From Dawidia soli (GTDB lineage Bacteria > Bacteroidota > Bacteroidia > Cytophagales > Cyclobacteriaceae), in assembly GCF_018598185.1 (NCBI RefSeq), contig NZ_JAHESC010000005.1:1-64000 (forward strand): a DNA stretch of 64,000 nucleotides, given 5' to 3'. Numbering within the stretch: the first letter of the stretch is position 1; the number at the start of each line of letters is the position of its first letter. Position numbers and translations under genes: made by a program. This document shows, piece after piece, positions 26,115-35,090 of this stretch. Under the pieces are notes generated by a model. It worked only from the letters and a program-made list of their open reading frames with translations, had not been told where the DNA came from and ran no database searches.

Positions 26115-26145
26115 ATCTGAACACAGCACCTAAAATCCGGAAATC

Positions 26146-28560
26146 TTGAGCGCGATTAAAGAAGCAAAGACCCGATTCACACAGGCGAAAGTGAAAGAGA
26201 TCCTTTCCGATTATCGCCTGGCGTTGGAAAGCCGCGAGGCCAGTATTCTCGGCCGCAAGGAAGTCTTTATGGGGAAGGCCAAGTTCGGTATCTTCGGCGA
26301 CGGCAAGGAGCTCGCACAAATTGCGATGGCAAAAGTGTTTCGCACTGGCGACTTCCGTTCCGGCTACTACCGTGACCAAACATTCATGTTTGCCATCGGT
26401 GAGCTGACCATACAGCAGTTCTTTGCACAGTTATATGCCCATACCGACCTCGTGGCAGATCCTTCCACGGCAGGTCGTCTGATGACCGGTCACTTCGGCA
26501 CCCGCACGCTCGACGAGCACGGGCACTTCCGCAGGCTGACCGATATAAAGAACAGCAGCGCCGATATATCGCCCACCGCCGGGCAGATGCCGCGCCTGCT
26601 GGGCCTGGCATATGCCTCTAAATTATACCGCAACAACCCCGGCCTGCACCATTATACGGACTTCTCCGTTAACGGCAACGAGATCGCGTTCGGCACGATT
26701 GGAAATGCATCGACATCCGAAGGCATGTTCTTCGAGGCCATCAACGCCGCCGGCGTATTGCAGGTGCCCATGCTCACGTCCATCTGGGACGACGGCTATG
26801 GCATCTCCGTACCACAAGAGTATCATACCACCAAGGGCAGCATCTCGAAGATGCTCGCCGGCCTGCAACGCACCGAAACCGAAAACGGTTTTGAGATCAT
26901 GACCGTCAACGGCTGGGATTATCCCGCCCTGATGGAAGCCTACCAGCGTGCCGAGCAGATCTGCCGCGAGCAACATATACCCGTGCTGCTGCACGTCGAA
27001 GAGCTGACACAACCCCAGGGACACTCGACGTCTGGCTCGCACGAGCGCTATAAATCCAAAGAGCGCCTGGCGTGGGAAGCCGACCACGATTGTATCAAGA
27101 AGATGCGCGAGTGGCTCGTCCAGGAAGTCATGATCCTGCCCGAAGAGCTCGACGACATCGAGAAGGAAGCCAAACAAGCAGCGCGCCTGGCGAAAGAAAA
27201 AGCGTGGAAAGCCTTTACCGAAGATGTCAAGCGCGACCAGCTGCAGGTAACGACCATTCTCGAACAAGCCGAAGGCCAGAGTCGTCACGGCGAGGAGGTA
27301 GCCCTGCTGCGCAACGAGTTGACGACCACCATCAACGCCACACGCCTCGACACCATGCGTGCCGCGAAGAAAGCGCTGCGGTTGTTCCGGGAAGAAAGCC
27401 ATGCCGCCAGGACCGCGCTGATCGCCTGGTTGACCGCGGCCGAAGACGACAACCACGGCCGCTACAGCTCGCATTTGTATAGCCAGTCCGATGAGTCGGC
27501 CATCAAACAAGAGATCATACCCGCACAATACAGCGAGCATTCGTCCATCGTAGACGGCCGCGAAGTGTTGCAGGCATGCTTCGACGCCGCGCTGTCGCGC
27601 GACCCGCGCGTGCTGGCCTTTGGCGAAGACGTGGGCAAGATCGGCGACGTAAACCAGGGCTTTGCCGGACTGCAAGCCAAACACGGCGAGCTGCGCGTGA
27701 CCGACACCGGCATTCGCGAATGTACCATCATCGGCCAGGGTATCGGCGCCGCGCTGCGCGGCCTGCGCCCCATTGCCGAGATACAATACCTCGATTATTT
27801 TATCTATGCGTTGCCGACATTGTCAGACGACCTGGCGTGTTTGCAATACCGCACCAAGGGCGGCCAGAAAGCACCGCTGATCATCCGCACCCGGGGTCAC
27901 CGCCTGGAAGGCGTATGGCACGCCGGCTCGCAGATCGGCATGCTGCTGCACAGTCTGCGCGGTATATATATCATTACGCCCCGCAACATGACGCAGGCAG
28001 CCGGTTTTTACAATACCATGCTGAAGTCGGACGACCCCGCGGTGATTATCGAATGCCTCAACGGCTATCGCCTCAAAGAACGGATTCCCGACAACATCGG
28101 CGAGTTTACGATCCCCCTGGGTGTACCCGAAGTATTGCGCGAAGGCACCGACGTGACCATCGTTACGTATGGGTCGATGTGCCGTGTAGTGATGGAAGCC
28201 GCCGAAGCCCTGGAGCAGGCAGGCATCTCGTGCGAGGTGATCGACGCGCAGACCCTGCTGCCGTTCGACGTAAGCCACCGCATTGCCGATTCGGTCAAGA
28301 AGACCAGCCGTGTCATCTTCGCCGACGAAGATGTACCGGGCGGCGCCAGCTCGTTCATGATGCAGCAGGTGCTCGAGGTACAGAACGCCTACCGTTACCT
28401 GGATGCCAAGCCGGTAACGATCACCGCGCGCGAACATCGCCCGGCCTATGCATCGGACGGCGATTATTTTACAAAGCCCAATCCGGAAATCGTGTTTGAG
28501 ACCGTGTATGAAATGATGCACGAAGCAGACGCCGACAAGTTCCCGTCATTGTATCGATAA
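26146..28560 (+). CDS. Fused 2-oxoacid dehydrogenase E1 (alpha and beta), thiamine-dependent
   Basis: 804 aa with a TTG start. Residues ~1-400 are an E1 alpha domain: 'VFMGKAKFGIFGDGKE', 'MTGHFGTRTL' and the TPP pocket 'GNASTSEGMFFEAIN' with 'WDDGYGISVPQEYHTTKG'. Residues ~450-804 are E1 beta ('VLAFGEDVGKIGDVNQGFAG', 'TDTGIRECTIIGQGIGAALR', 'PAVIIECLNGYRLKE', 'VIDAQTLLPFD'). In most bacteria these are separate subunits of branched-chain 2-oxoacid or pyruvate dehydrogenase; a single chain is a known Bacteroidota arrangement. E2 and E3 are not in this window. Likely substrate: branched-chain 2-oxoacids, by beta-domain resemblance. Own promoter and terminator. Confidence 0.92.
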   Translation: MSAIKEAKTRFTQAKVKEILSDYRLALESREASILGRKEVFMGKAKFGIFGDGKELAQIAMAKVFRTGDFRSGYYRDQTFMFAIGELTIQQFFAQLYAHTDLVADPSTAGRLMTGHFGTRTLDEHGHFRRLTDIKNSSADISPTAGQMPRLLGLAYASKLYRNNPGLHHYTDFSVNGNEIAFGTIGNASTSEGMFFEAINAAGVLQVPMLTSIWDDGYGISVPQEYHTTKGSISKMLAGLQRTETENGFEIMTVNGWDYPALMEAYQRAEQICREQHIPVLLHVEELTQPQGHSTSGSHERYKSKERLAWEADHDCIKKMREWLVQEVMILPEELDDIEKEAKQAARLAKEKAWKAFTEDVKRDQLQVTTILEQAEGQSRHGEEVALLRNELTTTINATRLDTMRAAKKALRLFREESHAARTALIAWLTAAEDDNHGRYSSHLYSQSDESAIKQEIIPAQYSEHSSIVDGREVLQACFDAALSRDPRVLAFGEDVGKIGDVNQGFAGLQAKHGELRVTDTGIRECTIIGQGIGAALRGLRPIAEIQYLDYFIYALPTLSDDLACLQYRTKGGQKAPLIIRTRGHRLEGVWHAGSQIGMLLHSLRGIYIITPRNMTQAAGFYNTMLKSDDPAVIIECLNGYRLKERIPDNIGEFTIPLGVPEVLREGTDVTIVTYGSMCRVVMEAAEALEQAGISCEVIDAQTLLPFDVSHRIADSVKKTSRVIFADEDVPGGASSFMMQQVLEVQNAYRYLDAKPVTITAREHRPAYASDGDYFTKPNPEIVFETVYEMMHEADADKFPSLYR

Positions 28561-28564
28561 AAGA

Positions 28565-28595
28565 AATAAGCCGGTTTAGCCGGCTTATTTTTTAT
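28565..28595 (+). terminator. Rho-independent terminator of the E1 gene
   Basis: Perfect 10-bp stem AATAAGCCGG / CCGGCTTATT (28565-28589), 5-base loop, then TTTTTAT. It begins five bases after the stop codon. Confidence 0.88.
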
Positions 28596-28638
28596 ACTTC
28601 AAAATGCTATAGCGTGATCTGTCGCCCGGGTATGGCCA

Positions 28639-29550
28639 TTAGCGGCGGATGGAAGCGAGCGTAAAGGGCGGCGTCGTGATGGTGTTGCTGTCATTCAGCT
28701 CGCGGTCGCGGATCTTGACGGTCAGCCGCAGCTGCGTACTCATCCCAAAGTTGCCGACAAAACCTTCGGACACCATGTGGTACCGTATCGTCCCATCCAG
28801 CGAGCCGTCGTCCCGGGTCAGGACGGGAAAGCGGCCGTCAAACGACGGTGCGCAGATCTTATCCTGGCTATCCTTCGTCCAGTCATACGCGATCCATTCC
28901 CCGTCCGGGTGGGTGGCATCGATCAGAAAATATTCGAAATCTACTTCAATGTTGAATGATGTAGGGTTCCGTGCGACCACAAAACGGCCTTCGATCTTCA
29001 GCAGGTTGTCGCCCTGCACGGCGATCCGTTTCTTGACCGTAAATGTCTCGTCGATGAGGTTGTCGCTCTCCAGCACATAGACCGAGTCGAAGTGATAGGT
29101 TGTACAGGTGTTGGGATAGGCATCGGCCGGCATGGTTGCGTAATAGGCCGGGTCGGCCAGGGCCTTGTCGGTCAGCAGCACCCCCTGGTTTTGCGCCGTG
29201 GGACGTATAAAGTCGATCCGGTCGAGGTCGAGCGCTTCCGTGTCGTCGTCGGAAATACGGAACGGCACGATGCCCGTGTCATAGCCACCGGGCTGATTGT
29301 TCTTGATGGCGTATGTGTACGAATTGAACGGGGCCGCCTGGTAGCGCGGGTCGTTTGCGTCCAACCCCAGGTTGCCGTCGCCGTCCTGGAACGAGAGGGC
29401 CAGCGTAAGCGTATCCGAACCATTCACCTCGCGGAAAGAGACACCTTCATAGGCTATTTTCGGCGTATTCGGATACTCAGGCGACTCAAAGCAGGCACTG
29501 ATCATCCACGCCAAACCACCAAACAGGCACAAACTTTTTATAACTCTCAT
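28639..29550 (-). CDS. Hypothetical lipoprotein, 303 aa
   Basis: Start taken at 29550 (MRVIKSLCLFGGLAWMISAC), giving a lipoprotein signal with lipobox ISAC and the mature protein CFESPEYPNTPKIAYEGVSF. Beta-rich, with 'LALSFQDGDGNLGLDAND', an Asp/Gly-rich loop pattern reminiscent of calcium-binding or Ig-like surface proteins, and a C-terminal 'VGNFGMSTQLRLTVKIRDR'. Proteins of this kind are frequent in Cytophagales and unassigned; probably surface-exposed. It is divergent from the LuxE-like gene. Confidence 0.8.
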   Translation of the reverse strand: MRVIKSLCLFGGLAWMISACFESPEYPNTPKIAYEGVSFREVNGSDTLTLALSFQDGDGNLGLDANDPRYQAAPFNSYTYAIKNNQPGGYDTGIVPFRISDDDTEALDLDRIDFIRPTAQNQGVLLTDKALADPAYYATMPADAYPNTCTTYHFDSVYVLESDNLIDETFTVKKRIAVQGDNLLKIEGRFVVARNPTSFNIEVDFEYFLIDATHPDGEWIAYDWTKDSQDKICAPSFDGRFPVLTRDDGSLDGTIRYHMVSEGFVGNFGMSTQLRLTVKIRDRELNDSNTITTPPFTLASIRR

Positions 29551-29555
29551 TTCCG

Positions 29556-29563
29556 TATTTTTG
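29556..29563 (+). promoter_or_regulatory. Possible -7 element before the LuxE-like gene
   Basis: TATTTTTG, 23 bases before the TTG start at 29586; it lies in the short divergent spacer with the lipoprotein gene. Confidence 0.4.
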
Positions 29564-29585
29564 GACCCGGTCAAGTTAACGACGC

Positions 29586-30575
29586 TTGGATACTTTTAAA
29601 AATTTTGCATCGAAATTATACTCGGTAAACGACGATACCTTCAACGATATTGCCTTGGAGGTATTCCGTTTTCAAGCCATCAACAACCCGGTGTACGCCG
29701 CTTTCATCCGCCACCTGGGCGTCGCCCCGGCGGCTGTCGGCCACTGGCAGGACGTGCCGTTCCTGCCCATATCGTTTTTTAAGACCCATTTTTTGCAGAC
29801 CGGCCAATGGACTCCTGAAGTCACCTTTACCAGCAGCGGCACCACCGGCGCCAGCACCAGCCGCCACGGCGTGGAGCAGCTGGCGTTTTATCACCAGCAC
29901 GCGCAGCGGTGTTTTGAGTTCTTTTTCGGCCCCCTCACAGACTACCATTTCCTGGCCCTGCTGCCCTCGTACCTCGAGCGGCAAGGGTCGTCGCTCATCG
30001 CCATGATGGATTATTTCATCAAAAACAGCCAGTCCGATTACTCGGCATACTACCTGCATCAAACCGACAAGCTGCTGGCCGATGTAGCAAAGCTGCGGAA
30101 CAGCCCGAAAAAGACCATTCTGTGGGGGGTATCATTTGCCTTGCTGGACCTGGCCGAAAAGCACGATGTTGACCTGAGCCACTGCCTGGTCTTCGAAACG
30201 GGCGGCATGAAGGGACGCCGCAAGGAAATAACCCGGGCCGCGCTGCACCAGACGCTCTACGAGCGATTGCACGCGCAGCCGGTATACTCGGAGTACGGCA
30301 TGACCGAATTGCTGTCCCAGGCGTACACGACCGGGAAATATACTTTCGAATGCCCGCCCTGGATGCGGATCACAGGCCGCGAAGTAACAGATCCGTTGCG
30401 CAAGGGGTTACTTGAAGAAACGGCAGGGATTAATGTCGTCGACCTGGCAAACTACCAGACGATTTCGTTCCTGGAAACCGAAGACCTCGGAAAAGTGTAC
30501 GGATCAGGTGTATTCGAGGTGCTGGGACGGATGGATAACAGCGACATTCGGGGATGCAATTTGATGGTGGAGTAA
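29586..30575 (+). CDS. LuxE/PaaK-like acyl-protein synthetase
   Basis: 329 aa, TTG start. ANL-type adenylating fold: the glycine/serine-rich ATP loop 'FTSSGTTGASTSRHGVE' (about residues 79-95) and, later, 'LVFETGGMKGRRKEITRA' and 'PVYSEYGMTELLSQAY' (the YGMTE adenylate motif) followed by 'TEDLGKVYGSGVFEVLGR'. It should activate a carboxylate as acyl-AMP and transfer it to a thiol, as LuxE does for fatty acyl groups. No luxCD homologues accompany it, so the acceptor is unknown; Bacteroidota use such orphan proteins near lipid or aryl-polyene genes, but none are visible here. The small lipoprotein gene follows. Confidence 0.86.
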   Translation: MDTFKNFASKLYSVNDDTFNDIALEVFRFQAINNPVYAAFIRHLGVAPAAVGHWQDVPFLPISFFKTHFLQTGQWTPEVTFTSSGTTGASTSRHGVEQLAFYHQHAQRCFEFFFGPLTDYHFLALLPSYLERQGSSLIAMMDYFIKNSQSDYSAYYLHQTDKLLADVAKLRNSPKKTILWGVSFALLDLAEKHDVDLSHCLVFETGGMKGRRKEITRAALHQTLYERLHAQPVYSEYGMTELLSQAYTTGKYTFECPPWMRITGREVTDPLRKGLLEETAGINVVDLANYQTISFLETEDLGKVYGSGVFEVLGRMDNSDIRGCNLMVE

Positions 30576-30604
30576 GAAAACGACGCTGATTGCATCTTTT
30601 GACG

Positions 30605-30635
30605 TTTGTTTTCTTATTAAAGAACCATATTTTTG
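30605..30635 (+). promoter_or_regulatory. Canonical Bacteroidota promoter
   Basis: TTTG (30605-30608), 19-base spacer, TATTTTTG (30628-30635), 20 bases before the ATG of the 41-aa lipoprotein gene. One of the best-matching promoters in the window. Confidence 0.75.
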
Positions 30636-30655
30636 TTAGTAACCAATTCTATAAC

Positions 30656-30781
30656 ATGAAAAAGATTGTTGCATTCGCACTCTTAGCAGCTTTCATCTCA
30701 GCGTGCAGCCAGTACACTTGCCCTACCTATACCAAAAAGGAGGCTCCCAAGCACACTGTAAAAACTGCCCAAAGAATCTAA
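30656..30781 (+). CDS. Small lipoprotein, 41 aa
   Basis: MKKIVAFALLAAFISAC gives a lipoprotein signal with lipobox ISAC; only 24 residues remain after lipidation (SQYTCPTYTKKEAPKH...), rich in Lys, Thr and Tyr. The start at 30656 is preferred over an upstream in-frame ATG because it begins the signal peptide and follows the strong promoter at the expected distance. Such tiny lipoproteins (Lpp-like or structural) are common and usually unannotated; role unknown. Confidence 0.75.
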   Translation: MKKIVAFALLAAFISACSQYTCPTYTKKEAPKHTVKTAQRI

Positions 30782-31107
30782 TCAGCATCCCTTCATCTCC
30801 TCAAGTGTTACTTCACCGCCCTTGAGGACCAGGCGACGATAACCGATAGGGCATCCGTGCTCCCGGCCCATCCCGCCCGTGAAACAAGCCACTAGATACT
30901 GAAAAGCACCCGTCCTCCCCGGCCGCCGCATTACACCTCGGCAGCCCGGCAGCGCATGTATGATTTTCCGGCATAGTTTCCTGGAATGGTAATGCTCTCT
31001 TTTCCACCAATCAGGAAAAGAAAAGGCTCTCTGATGATCTCAGAGAGCCTTTTTTATTAGCCCAAACACTGGCGCCGGTCTTCAGACCGGTGCCCGGTCA
31101 CCAGTCA
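30782..31107. other. Intergenic stretch between the 41-aa lipoprotein and valS
   Basis: No convincing gene, tRNA or known RNA motif was seen. The only clear structures are the terminator at 31022-31054 and a small CCGG-type hairpin (31078-31100). Confidence 0.6.
31022..31054 (+). terminator. Rho-independent terminator
   Basis: Stem AAGGCTCTCTGA / TCAGAGAGCCTT (31022-31050), 5-base loop, then TTTTTT. Reads for the plus strand (240 bases after the 41-aa lipoprotein) and, with upstream A-run, could also serve the minus strand beyond valS. Confidence 0.8.
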
Positions 31108-33756
31108 TTACCTGCTCAATGCCTCTTCCAAAGCCTTGATCCTCGCCTCGGCATCCGCCTTCTTCTTATATTCATCATCCAGCACTTTCTGCGGCGCCTT
31201 GGCCACAAACTTCTCATTCGAAAGCTTCTGATTTACCTTTTCCAAAAAGCCTTGCTGGTAAACCAATTCCTTCTGCATTTCCTCACGTTCCTTGCGTTCC
31301 TTTTCAGGATCCACTTTACCTTCCAGCGGAACAAAGAATTCCGTCGACCGCACCAGGAACGGCGATGACTGCCCCGCGGGTGCTTCCGGCACAAACCGGA
31401 TGTCATCCAGGTTCGCTAACTTTTTCACTACCGGCCAGAACGCCTTCACCGGTACCGTCTCACCGTTCTTTACAAGCAGTGTCAATGCCTCTTTCGGCGA
31501 CATGCCTTTCGCATTGCGCATATTCCGAACCTCGGAAATGATCTCGAACGCCAGCCGTGCTTCCAGCATCAGGTCGTCTTCCCGCGGTGCCAACGATCTC
31601 ACCACAGGCCATGCAGCCTTGATCACACAGTCGTCTTCGGTGCGCTCTTGCAGCTCGTGCCATAGCTCTTCGGTAATGAACGGCATAAACGGGTGCATCA
31701 CCTTCAGCAACGTTTCGAAGAAACCAACGGATCGGTCATACGTCGCCCGGTCGATGGGCTTTTCAAACTCCGGTTTGATCGCTTCAATATACCACTAGCA
31801 GAAGTCGTCCCACGCCAGCTTGCGCACCGCATTCACGGCATCCGACATTCTGAACTTTCCGAAGTGGTCGTTCAGCTCTGTCAGCGAGGCTTGCAGCTGC
31901 GCGTCAAACCAGGCGACAGCGGTGGCATTTTCCTCCGGCGTCGGTATGTCGGCTACCGTCAGGCCCTTCAAAAACCGGAAGGCATTCCAGACCTTGTTGT
32001 TGAAGTTCCGCCCCATCTCGATCAGCTTCTCATCGTACAACAGGTCGTTGCCCGCAGGCGAGCTGAACAGCATGCCCGTACGCACCGCGTCGGCGCCGAA
32101 GTTGGCGATCAGGTCGAGCGGGTCGGGCGAGTTGCCCAGCGACTTCGACATCTTGCGGCCTTGCTTGTCGCGCACGATGCCCGTCAGGTATACATTCTTG
32201 AACGGCATGGTGCCGCGGTATTCGTAGCCCGCGATGATCATCCGTGCCACCCAGAAGAACAGGATCTCCGGGGCGGTCACCAGGTCGTTGGTAGGGTAGA
32301 AGTAATTCAGATCGGCGTTGCCCGCGTTGCCGTCTTTAAACACCGTCGTGTCGAACACCGCGATCGGCCACAGCCAGCTCGAGAACCACGTGTCCATCAC
32401 GTCGGGGTCCTGGCGGATCTCGGCGGCGGTAATGTTCGGGTTCTTGGCCTGGAAGAGCGCCAGCGCTTCGGCTTCCGTCTTCGCCACCACGTGGTCGCCG
32501 GCCGCGTTATACCAGGCCGGGATGCGGTGGCCCCACCACAGCTGGCGCGAGATGCACCAGTCGCGCACGTTGCTCATCCAGTGGTTGTAGGTATTCTTGA
32601 ACTTCGGCGGGATCAGCTGAATGTCGTCGTTCATGACGTGCTCCAATGCCGGCCGGGTGATGGTGTCCATCTTCAGGAACCACTGCAGCGACAGGCGCGG
32701 CTCGATCACGGCATCCGTTCTTTCCGAAAAGCCCACGTGGCTGGTATACTCGTCGGCCTTCACCAGGAAACCGGTAGCCTCCAGCTCCTTGGCGATCTTC
32801 TTCCGCGCGATGAACCGGTCCTCGCCGATGTATAGCTGTGCCCGGGCGTTCAGCGTGCCGTCTTCGTTCAAGATGTCGATCACTTCCAGGTTGTGCTTGC
32901 GGCCCAGCTCGTAGTCGTTCATGTCGTGCGCGGGCGTCACCTTCAAACAGCCCGTACCGAAGTCCATCGCCACATAGTCGTCTTCAATGATAGGGATGGC
33001 GCGGTTGATCAGCGGGATCAGCGCACGTTTACCCTTCAGGTGCTTGTAACGCTCGTCGGCGGGGTTCACGCAGATGGCGGAGTCGGCCATGATCGTCTCC
33101 GGGCGTACCGTGGCGATGGTGACATACTCGTTCGGGCTGCCTTCGATGGCGTAGCGGATGTGGTATAACTTCGAGGGCACGTCGCGGTGGATCACCTCGT
33201 CGTCCGATAGCGCGGTCTTGCCCGCAGGGTCCCAGTTGACCATGCGCATGCCGCGGTAGATATAGCCTTTGTTATACAGGTCGACGAAGACATCCAGTAC
33301 CGCCTCGTAATAGTCGGGGTCCATGGTGAACCGGGTGCGGTCCCAGTCGCAGGAGGCGCCGAGCTTCTTCAGCTGCTCGAGAATGATGCCGCCGTATTTT
33401 TCTTTCCACTCCCAGGCGTATTTCAGGAACTCGTCGCGGGAGAGGTCGGACTTCTTAATGCCGCGTTCGCGCAGCATGGCCACAACCTTGGCTTCGGTAG
33501 CGATGGAAGCATGGTCGGTACCCGGCACCCAGCAGGCCTCTTTGCCCTCCATGCGTGCCTTGCGCACCAGCACGTCCTGGATGGTGTTATTCAGCATGTG
33601 GCCCATGTGCAGAACGCCCGTGACGTTCGGCGGCGGGATCACGATGGTGTACGGTTCTTTCCCGGAGGTCGGCTTGGCATGGAAAAAGCCCTTTTTCATC
33701 CAGTACTGGTACCACTTGTCTTCTACTTCTGCAGGATTATACGTTGTCGAAAGCAT
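31108..33756 (-). pseudogene. valS: Valine--tRNA ligase gene interrupted by one in-frame TAG
   Basis: The reading frame from the ATG at 33756 ([19 protein letters not shown]) to 31108 is a complete class Ia ValRS: HIGH motif as '[11 protein letters not shown]', KMSKS as GRKMSKSLG, editing and anticodon-binding domains and the C-terminal coiled coil. At codon 654 the expected Ser (DDFC-S-WYIE) is TAG; every other codon is intact and in frame on both sides. TCG to TAG is a single base change, so the gene is either truncated at 653 aa, read through, or the base is a sequence error. ValRS is essential and no second copy is in this window. Annotated as interrupted; product normally charges tRNA-Val. 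Confidence 0.9.
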
Positions 33757-33959
33757 ATCAATAGGGTATGGGGTCACACGAAGCACCGTTTTTGCTGCGT
33801 TTAAAGCCACTGCGGGCGCCCGTAAGGCCGCAAAAATAAAGAAAATGCGCATACGACCACGCGGAAAACAGGGGCAAAAAGGCGGCGCCTGGAATAATCC
33901 GCCCGTGCGGAAATCCACTGTCCCCCCGGGGTACGTAGATACAGCATCTAACACCCTGT

Positions 33960-35090
33960 ATGGAAATATTTGCTGCTACCCAACCCGAGCCGGAGATCCG
34001 GTGGAAGCAGCTTTGGAGTTTGGCCGCCCTGTATGCCTCGGTGGTCATCGGCTGGATCGCGTACCAACGCTATCAACCAAAGCTGCTCGTTGAATTTCAA
34101 TTCACGCAGTTCTCGCTTCTGCTGATCGTCGCCGAAGCCATCATCCTCACAGTCACACCACCCATCGCGGGCATGCTGGGCGACCGCTACCGCGTCGAGA
34201 AGGGCCATCGCATTCCCATCATCTCGGCGGGCATCAGCTTCGCCGCCATGATCTTCATGGCCGTCGCCTTCACCTTGCTGGCACACCCCGGCGAAACCTT
34301 CAAGTGGGTACTGCCCATCCTCATCGTTTGCTGGCTGATCGCCATGAGCATCTTTACCAGCCCGGCCCTGTCCACGCTGGAGCTCTTTACGCCCGTCGAG
34401 CAACTGCCGCGGGCCATGGCCTTCCTCACGATCATCGGCAACCTGGTATACGCCCTGGAGCCCGTTATCGTCGACATCATCGACTACGTCGGTGCGCCGG
34501 CCACGTTCATGGCGGGCGGCGCCGTGGTGGCACTCTCGGGCCTGGCCCTGAAAAAAAACTCCCTGCACCTGTTCAAAGCCCAGGCCGGCAGAGAAGAAGA
34601 GCAGGATGCGGACGCCACGCTGGGCACCGCCCGCTATAGTTATATCTTCTTTCTGGGTATAGCGTTGGGCACGGCCACCACAGTCTTGTTCAACCTGTTG
34701 CCCGATGTGCTGCAACCCCGCATAGGCGCCTGGTTATACGCCGCCAACGGCCGGGTGCTGCTGGTATACATCTTAGTGCTGTCAGCCATCGCGTCGTGGC
34801 CCGCCAGCAACGTCGTGACGCGCCTGGGCATGCGCAGGACCTTCTACGGCAGCCTGTTCCTGATCGTGCCGGTCATGGCGCTGCTCTTCGTGGTGCAACA
34901 GCCCGCCGTCGCGTTGCTGCTCACCGTGTTGTTTGCCCTGTTGTTCTCCGCCTTGTCGGTAAGCTCGCTGCCCCTGGCCATCCGCCGCGCGGCATCCGAC
35001 CACAAGGTCTTTTGCGTGGGAATATTCTTTAGCGGCGTGGCGCTGCCCAACGGCATCGTAGAAGTATTGCAGGCGCTGCATATTCTATAG
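33960..35090 (+). CDS. Major facilitator superfamily transporter
   Basis: 376 aa with about 11-12 membrane segments and a cytoplasmic central loop ([13 protein letters not shown]). An MFS-like signature '[16 protein letters not shown]' (the loop 2-3 motif, G-x-x-x-D-R-x-x-x) is present. Substrate cannot be inferred; the family resembles Bacteroidota permeases of unknown cargo. It is 203 bases from valS, divergent. The 3' end overlaps by 247 bases an open frame on the minus strand (see 34844-36256). Confidence 0.85.
   Translation: MEIFAATQPEPEIRWKQLWSLAALYASVVIGWIAYQRYQPKLLVEFQFTQFSLLLIVAEAIILTVTPPIAGMLGDRYRVEKGHRIPIISAGISFAAMIFMAVAFTLLAHPGETFKWVLPILIVCWLIAMSIFTSPALSTLELFTPVEQLPRAMAFLTIIGNLVYALEPVIVDIIDYVGAPATFMAGGAVVALSGLALKKNSLHLFKAQAGREEEQDADATLGTARYSYIFFLGIALGTATTVLFNLLPDVLQPRIGAWLYAANGRVLLVYILVLSAIASWPASNVVTRLGMRRTFYGSLFLIVPVMALLFVVQQPAVALLLTVLFALLFSALSVSSLPLAIRRAASDHKVFCVGIFFSGVALPNGIVEVLQALHIL

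Noticed and set aside
26623-27786. 387-codon minus-strand frame opposite the E1 alpha part
   Set aside because: GC-rich antisense shadow of a well-recognised gene.
30813-31010. 65-codon minus-strand frame
   Set aside because: No start context and no recognisable domain; probably chance.
31795-31797. TAG in valS as pyrrolysine or selenocysteine codon
   Set aside because: Pyrrolysine is not known in Bacteroidota housekeeping genes, selenocysteine uses TGA, and the residue is a normal Ser in homologues.
31693-32835. 380-codon plus-strand frame opposite valS
   Set aside because: Antisense shadow; valS on the minus strand has full motifs.
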